Shown piece by piece: positions 61,001-64,000 of a DNA stretch of 64,000 bases. The notes beneath the pieces were generated by a model. That model searched no databases. It was given only the letters and a program-made list of their open reading frames with translations, and had not been told where the DNA came from. Numbering within the stretch: the stretch's first letter is position 1; every line of letters begins with the position of its first letter. Origin of the DNA: an uncultured Isosphaeraceae bacterium (GTDB lineage Bacteria; Planctomycetota; Planctomycetia; Isosphaerales; Isosphaeraceae); NCBI GenBank assembly GCA_945957605.1, contig CAMFLR010000020.1:1-64000 (forward strand), written 5' to 3'. The translations under genes were made by a program, and so were the position numbers.

Positions 61001-64000
61001 CAAGCGTCGGCACGATCACGTACAACGGCGGCTCGGACTCTGACACGCTCACCAATTCCGGCACAGTTGACTCGATTACCTTCAATGGCGACGGACCAAC
61101 GGCCACGTTCACTGATTCGGGGAGCGTTGGCACACTGGTGTTCCACGGCGGGGCCGGTTCCGCTTCGTTGATTTACTCGGCCATCGGCGCATCAAGTTCG
61201 TCCGTGACCTTCACAGGTCAAGGCGGCGGCAACATCTTCGTGGATTCGGGCTCGGCCGGGTCGATCAACGTCAATCTTGGGTCCGGCAACAACCAAGCCG
61301 TGGTGATGACAGGCGCATCCGGCAACGTCAACATTACGGGCGGCGATGGCAACAACACGTATCTCTTTAGTGGTACGCCAACAGCAAACGTAACGGTCAA
61401 CCAAGGGCTCTACGCCGACGCAGGATCGATGAGCACGGTTGGCGGCGCATCCGTGTTTGTGCCGAACCCGGCCAATCCAACTGGCTCTGGTGGCGGGATC
61501 AACACGTTGGACTTCTCAGGCTATACCGGTGGCAATCTCACGCTCGACCTGATGGTTACAGCGGCTCAGACGCAGCCTAATGGACTCTCGCTGACCCTCA
61601 CCGATCGCGAGGGAATTTCCGACGTCGTCGGCACGCAGTACAGCGACAAGATCAGCGGCAACCTCCGGCCCGATGTCATCAGCACCGCCGATTTGCCTGA
61701 CTCTCGTGTCGCGAGCCAAGAAAACATCCCGACCGCGACGTGGGCGCCCGACGCTCGGACACAGTGGGTCTATCTTGACTTCGACACCTACACCGTCGCC
61801 GGAGACCATGTTTACACCAGCACCGAACGCGCCGCGATTTTGTCCCGCATCGAATTGGACTACTACGGCCCAGATCCGACCAACCCGGGTGTGCCGAACT
61901 TCGCGCACCGCTGGTTCGACGTCAGTCTCACAAACAACCGAAGCGACATCCCATCGAACCTCGTCACGTCGGGCCAATACGCCACACTGTACTTCAACCG
62001 TACGCCACCATCGGGGCTTCCCGGCGGCGAGGCGAGCGAAGTCGATCTCGGGAACAGGAATTTCAGCGGCTATGCTTCGATCCAGATCAACGGCATGACC
62101 GACGGTGGAGGTCAGCCGCCCTCCATCGACCCCGTTACCGGCGCGGACAATTTCGCGACTCTCACCGCGAAGATCGGCGCGCATGAACTGGCTCACTTGA
62201 TGGGTGTTCGGCACTCCGATTCTTTCGGGCCGATCGGCTTTGGTCTCCACACGCCGCCGGGCACGACTGATTTCAATCCGACTTACGACGGTGCCGACTC
62301 CGCCTTCGAAACGTTCGACCACATCATCAGTTCGCCGGCCACCGTGGGCAGCACGCGGTTCAACGACCTCCGCAGCCTCGACTTTGGGCCTCGTGAGTCG
62401 ATCAAACTCGCGTTCGCCTCACAAGGAACGACAATCGTCGCGCCGACGGGCACGCATAGCTCGAAGGAGTCGGCCGAGTCGATCAGCTTGGCCCCGTTGA
62501 CCGTCCCGAACACCGATGTGAACCTGCCGGATGTCGAGAAAGGATTGAACTTTCAAGTCGCGGCGCTCGACGTGGAAGGAACGATCGGTCCGGACTCCAC
62601 AGGGCATGCCTTGCCGGATTATTACGCGTTCTCCGGCCAAAAGGGCGATGTGTATACGTTTGAAATTGATTCCCAGGAACTCGCGCGATTGGGCGGAGTC
62701 AACACGATCGATTCGGTCCTCACGGTGTGCGACTCGTTGGGCAACGCCATCGTCTCCAACGATGACCAATTCGAGGGAACCGACTCTCTGCTGCTCGACG
62801 TCACGCTTCCAGCGACGGGCACCTATTACGTCAAAGTCGCCTCCTTTGCAGCGTCTTCGAACAATTCGGAATACGATCCGACGAGCCTGGAAAGCCCGCT
62901 GAATCCAAACAATCTCCAGAGCATTCTGAACCCACTCAATCCGAACTTCAGCCGATCAGCGCTTACCAACTTCTTGAATGCCAAGAACGGGACGGCGACG
63001 GGCCAATACGACCTGTTCATGTATCGCTTCGCCGAATCCGATCCAACCGCGGCCGACGTTCAAAACACGCTGGTTTCGAGGAGCGCGGGAACGACGCTCT
63101 CGGGTTCGACCAAAACGGATACGCTTAGCGGTCCATCTGGAACGATATTCAACGACGACACGACCGGGCCAGGCGGAGCGATCTCGATCACTGCCGCCGT
63201 TGCAAGTGGCTCGGTCGACCTTCAGTCACACTTCCAAGACACCATTACCGTCACGGGTACCACTGGTTTGACGGTTGGGAACGTTACGATTTCCTACGGA
63301 GATGGCTCGACGACAACCACCGAGCCGCTCGGGGCCGATGGGACGATCGCGCTCGACCATCTCTACCAAACGACCGGTAACGACACGGTCACGGTGACGG
63401 TCCCAACCGACGCAGGTTCGTTTGAAATCACCGTGCCCGTCTCGGTCGTCCTGGCTCAGTCACCGACGGAGGCGATCAACTCTCCGGCGTCCGGCACGCA
63501 GATCATCACGAACCAGCCGACCACCTTCACCGGGACGTTGCAGAACCCCTACGTGGGCGTGAACTACGTTGCGACCTGGACCTTCACCAACACGGCGAAT
63601 CCGTCGCAGGTGTTCACGACCAGTCAGACCATCTCGGCCGCCTCAGCGATGAGTTCTATGGCGATTTCGACGACGGAAACGTTCGCCACGGCCGGGACTT
63701 ACTCGGTTCAGCTCTCCATTCAGGATCTCGCGAACAACACCTCGACGGCCGTGCAAACCATTGGCGGCAACGCGGCGCAGGTGGTGGTCATTCAGTTCAT
63801 CGCCACCACGACGACATTGACCGCTCCGAACGCAACCTACAATGGCACGGCCTATAGCCAAGCATCGGCCAGTGTCGTGGGAGCGGACCAAACCGTCGTC
63901 ACGTCACCGGCTGTGACATATGCGTACTACAACGCATCGGACTCTGGTCTGACGAGTCCTCTTGGCTCGGCCCCAACAAACGCCGGAAGTTATTTGGCCG
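52042..64000 (+). CDS. Giant multidomain cell-surface protein, 3' end missing
   Basis: No stop is met in 3,986 codons. The N-terminus is MSKRSSSHKRIAPDSFRKVT, then LEPLEDRRLL (about 29-38), the planctomycete LEPR-XLL export-associated motif. Next come parallel beta-helix repeats with many NVISGN and GNYIGT units (to about residue 1000), PKD-like domains (about 1120-1750; YGDGSVPQT, HVFNQAGSYPVVV), about 55 short Gly/Asp/Asn repeats (about 1930-3050), then a segment with HELAHLMGVRHSD (His3381, His3385, His3391), a full metzincin zinc motif. A PPC-like domain (GHALPDYYAFSGQKGDVYTF, about 3510-3610) and more Ig-like modules follow. It is probably a secreted or surface adhesin with a possible built-in protease. 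ATG chosen at 52042; the ribosome site is weak. Confidence 0.9.
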   Translation, partial: MSKRSSSHKRIAPDSFRKVTPRRRNFALEPLEDRRLLAAYVVNNPTDTVVVGKTNLRQAIDAANVNGVANTITFDSTVFATSQTIVLGGTQLELSNSSGLQTITGPTAGVTVSGGGLSRVFAVDAGASVSMSGITITQGNGQGVGGSGRDGGAIYSAGTLTLTGCTISNSTTIGGFGAGVKNDGSLTLTGSTVSGNTNSGFGGGIMSPSGTVVIDSSTFSNNSADRGAGVMSGSGGGGSLTITNSTFTGNTARVGAAIDVWSGMTLTSSTLSLNTATAGGAGQAINSVNSLPVVLNNDIIANNSGAGHNFDGNAPTGSNNIFGDSNSTGSLTNTIIGDPQLAPLANNGSPNQTMALLPNSPAINAGNPATASVNDERGLVRFGNSDIGAFEYQFKVTTTADSGNGSLRQAITNANNTAGTDTVVFKIGTGQQTISPTSVLPTITDPIVIDGTTQPGFSVNHPLIQIDGLQYGLTAGLVTTGFASGSTFKGLIVSDFATSGGSGFSLTGNNMIVQGNWIGLNATGTAAAPNYNGISILGSGDLIGTSGQDGPNDAAERNVISGNLSAGVFSSGSVNLKIAGNYIGTNVAGNAPLNNVNANVFLSLSNNAIIGVDGSASASVDERNVIDGGISVTRSTVIAGNYIGVNAAGTAALSGVVAGAGITFNNAMPGARIGTNGDNVMDALEGNVISGFATGIAVAANGSLVIAGNDIGTSADGKSAIPNQVGIGLGTSTSGVRIGTNVSDLDFAKEGNLISGNTVAGVSIATTSNGNIITGNTIGLSAAGTALPNATGISIGTGSSNNTIGGTLSGQGNVISSNSLGGVAISTGSGNVVEGNWIGTDKTGTPGLGNTQFGIQISSSANNTIGGMAAGAGNVIAATKVLSSNSASGWGINVVGAGSSGSVIQGNTIGGEPAIGGQPGMGNAGAGIADEATITIGGILNGQGNVIGFNGAAGISLSTTASANSHVRQNSIIGNVGGGIAIGVSGAAYQHPVLTHASIVGGVLKVQGSAQPGAMVEFYVSASGQGATYLGTATEGSLADNNATSGSFDFAIAIPAGATASAGNMITAISVATPTSPTNPALQDTTSTFASPIISDAGPAFGAPVVNAGGGGTIVAGSTFSSQGSFTDTTSQSWTATVDYGDGSVPQTLRINPVSVTAGDDDNYSLVASGTFNLSHVFNQAGSYPVVVKVKNDSGLIGTSTFTVNVAAAPPVVNNTDIKIAPASNPTNFSSPTIINENQSVKLTGKFADANANPNTTHTVNIIWGDGSTSTATVDETAGTFSATHTYLAPGTYNSASGVYTVQVAINSSVGTATSTTFGLFYVQVNDVAPSNLVLTTDNAAINEGDAIHLSGAFQAPGPLDTHVVTINWGDNSPVTTLNLAPGVTSFSAIAHRYLDYTPASAGTPDYTISVSVNDLYQPLSPAKATAKVLVNPVAPSQVVISPSVGAIVQGQAIALSGSFVAPGPLDRHVVSIDWGDKTKPTSVLLAPGVNTFSGITHTYAKNSLLQAGGAFAITVKITDPAQSSSYGSGTSSVIVHDIASTVSNLAATYLVGGAIPIVPQPGGGSAPQVNAGTTVRFTGSFTTPNPSDSYAVLVSWGDGTTSTIPTVYLSSHTFVANHLYGDHSSGVALDDIHVTVTDTEGTTGSGDYGLAVAHINPVEHIASGGIDTSGSQVLSAQPSGDISPIASYSWTVSILNGPFVQSSSSPTLTLPSAIDTDYLVQSTVTDSFGAVSNTFTAVVHVLDNTSSSYMIPSPGAGVDAVIVSALSGNHVIDGSGTSVPIIFDGNGQETYIGNSANDVFNLHTDGSIGYGNGGNNIFNLTPNCTLQAVANGGQNTLNFSSSSFGVTFDLTQTQGQMQVVAPGTDAQGAPHVVAVTAQAGATFSTLVDSGGGSDTITAASNTTIVGMGGKNTVLVNSSNSSPVGNVTVAGAADGDTLVTSGPNVGSINFQGDTGADVLDNTGTITGTVTFGGGADSGTLNNTGTITGSVNFGGGADGGTFNNSGDVTGTLTFGGSADTNTLINTDTGSLGTVVFNGDEGANSFTNSGTVDTITYNGGSDGDTFTNSAAGTISDITYNAGSDAGTLTNSGQVTGSITYNGGADAGTIVNNGTVTDTVTFGGGSDADSFTNSVGASVGSVIFTGGADAGTLTNDGTVAGSITFSGGSDADTIVNNGTVTGSISFGGGSDAGTIVNTGTVAGTVTYGGGSDADSFTNSAGASVGSVVFTGGADAGTLTNNGNVAGSITYSGGSDSGKLVNTGTITGTVTYNGGSDADTLNNQGLIVGGVSYVGGSDAGSFSNSGTVTGTVTYSGGSDTDSFTNSGTLGTVIFTGGADSSTLTNSGAFGSITYTGGSDSNTFINTAPGGIAGTVNFQGDDGVDQFVNLGTLAGVTYTGGSDSDTLLNPGTITGTVVFNGDSGADLFENGATTVSGTLITGTIGSITFNAGADTDTLYNPGTVTGAIVFNGDAQATNTLALRQLINTGSAASLRFNGDDGANQLLNTGSTGSITFNGGADTNLLVNQGAGVGSITFSAGGDANVLNNSGSGFGTIVFTGDDGTDLLVNSGSSSAGSTSTITYNGGSDAGTLVNTGSGLGSITYTGGSDTSTLINTGSNVGTITYTGASDGSAFLNAGNSVSTITYTGGSHANVFRNDGTQVGTINYKGHLGSGYLLNNGSVTTINYAGGSDSDTLVNNGTAGNPSGGPTTGGINFTGDTGADGLLNTSVGTINGLVFTGGSDSDTLVNQGALNNGTLNFQGDDGAGQFVNQLGGTASNITYNAGSDTDALINYGSLSDVTYNGDTGAGSMYLDGTLNQHVTYNGGADGDELIIGPDAGVVSTINFNGDGGADLLANEANGASNITFQAGSDTATFWNFANNVMGLTFRGGPGADTFNNSGTNVTGIVFNAHGDTGADSLTNTGTDTGTIVFSGGSDANTLVNTGDNTASIVYNAGSDTKTETDTLTNSGSGVASITFNGDGGVDTVVNTGSSVGTITYNGGSDSDTLTNSGTVDSITFNGDGPTATFTDSGSVGTLVFHGGAGSASLIYSAIGASSSSVTFTGQGGGNIFVDSGSAGSINVNLGSGNNQAVVMTGASGNVNITGGDGNNTYLFSGTPTANVTVNQGLYADAGSMSTVGGASVFVPNPANPTGSGGGINTLDFSGYTGGNLTLDLMVTAAQTQPNGLSLTLTDREGISDVVGTQYSDKISGNLRPDVISTADLPDSRVASQENIPTATWAPDARTQWVYLDFDTYTVAGDHVYTSTERAAILSRIELDYYGPDPTNPGVPNFAHRWFDVSLTNNRSDIPSNLVTSGQYATLYFNRTPPSGLPGGEASEVDLGNRNFSGYASIQINGMTDGGGQPPSIDPVTGADNFATLTAKIGAHELAHLMGVRHSDSFGPIGFGLHTPPGTTDFNPTYDGADSAFETFDHIISSPATVGSTRFNDLRSLDFGPRESIKLAFASQGTTIVAPTGTHSSKESAESISLAPLTVPNTDVNLPDVEKGLNFQVAALDVEGTIGPDSTGHALPDYYAFSGQKGDVYTFEIDSQELARLGGVNTIDSVLTVCDSLGNAIVSNDDQFEGTDSLLLDVTLPATGTYYVKVASFAASSNNSEYDPTSLESPLNPNNLQSILNPLNPNFSRSALTNFLNAKNGTATGQYDLFMYRFAESDPTAADVQNTLVSRSAGTTLSGSTKTDTLSGPSGTIFNDDTTGPGGAISITAAVASGSVDLQSHFQDTITVTGTTGLTVGNVTISYGDGSTTTTEPLGADGTIALDHLYQTTGNDTVTVTVPTDAGSFEITVPVSVVLAQSPTEAINSPASGTQIITNQPTTFTGTLQNPYVGVNYVATWTFTNTANPSQVFTTSQTISAASAMSSMAISTTETFATAGTYSVQLSIQDLANNTSTAVQTIGGNAAQVVVIQFIATTTTLTAPNATYNGTAYSQASASVVGADQTVVTSPAVTYAYYNASDSGLTSPLGSAPTNAGSYLA
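57840..61200 (+). repeat. About 55 short coding repeats of ~20 residues
   Basis: The consensus is (I/V)-T-Y/F-x-G-G-S/A-D-x-x-T-h-x-N-x-G-x-h-x-G, 17-26 residues per unit, for example SITYNGGADAGTIVNNGTVT. Hydrophobic positions alternate, with regular Asn and Gly turns. The pattern suits a beta-solenoid, perhaps with Ca2+-binding GGxD turns. DNA identity between units is moderate, so the array is older than the 240-bp repeats at the left edge. Confidence 0.88.
62161..62225 (+). other. Metzincin zinc-binding motif inside the giant protein
   Basis: Codons encode LTAKIGAHELAHLMGVRHSD, in frame with the giant gene. It has the complete HExxHxxGxxH-D arrangement of matrixin/serralysin-type metalloproteases. 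The preceding 200 residues (VYLDFDTYTVAGDHVYTSTE, WFDVSLTNNR) could form the N-terminal part of such a catalytic domain. A Met-turn is not obvious. Confidence 0.75.

Overview
The window looks like chromosomal DNA of a planctomycete, probably near the Isosphaeraceae/Gemmataceae. No ribosomal or other phylogenetic marker is present, so this rests on protein families: two PEP-CTERM proteins, a giant surface protein with the planctomycete LEPR-XLL N-terminus, many short one-helix 'RFTVRRLML' membrane proteins, an ECF sigma/Ser-Thr kinase pair, a cytochrome-motif/terpene-cyclase-fold protein, and long gene-poor stretches with decayed insertion sequences. GC seems higher by eye at 12-17 kb and 32-41 kb than in the biosynthetic block at 42-51 kb.

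Layout. 0-3 kb: the 3' part of an MBG-repeat surface protein and a PEP-CTERM protein. 3-12 kb: accessory region with an IS5-like relic, a PilZ protein, a DUF3618/holin-X pair, small membrane proteins, a coupled pair of unknown genes, and an IS200/IS605 relic. 12-17 kb: Ser/Thr kinase, hybrid histidine kinase and AAA ATPase, the first two almost certainly one operon. 18-21.5 kb: a large GAF/PAS hybrid histidine kinase lying between two diverged copies of an unknown sequence. 22-32 kb: SGNH hydrolase, Arr-type rifamycin ADP-ribosyltransferase, CxxCH/terpene-cyclase-fold protein, LRR protein, two unusual metzincin-like proteins, a membrane protein with a Rossmann-like domain, and a 144-bp inverted-repeat element. 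32.5-41 kb: PadR regulator with a CcsA-like membrane protein, a UbiD/tautomerase/UbiX decarboxylase operon, and an ECF sigma factor with a kinase-TPR protein.

42-51 kb: a compact six-gene biosynthetic cluster that I cannot match to a known pathway. It encodes an asparagine synthetase-like amidotransferase, a medium-chain dehydrogenase with a degenerate nucleotide motif, a SAM methyltransferase, an Fe(II)/2-oxoglutarate-type oxygenase, a NadR-like NMN adenylyltransferase/kinase, and an adenylation-carrier protein-reductase NRPS-like enzyme. 4-bp overlaps couple NRPS to NadR and methyltransferase to oxygenase. The likely logic is loading of an amino acid-like substrate on the carrier, tailoring, and reductive release. 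This is the best candidate for an undescribed system.

52 kb to the right edge: one reading frame of at least 3,986 codons with no stop in the window. In order it holds LEPR-XLL, parallel beta-helix, PKD-like domains, about 55 copies of a ~20-residue Gly/Asp/Asn repeat, a canonical metzincin zinc motif, a PPC-like domain and more Ig-like domains. Both window edges cut through surface-protein genes of the same general class.
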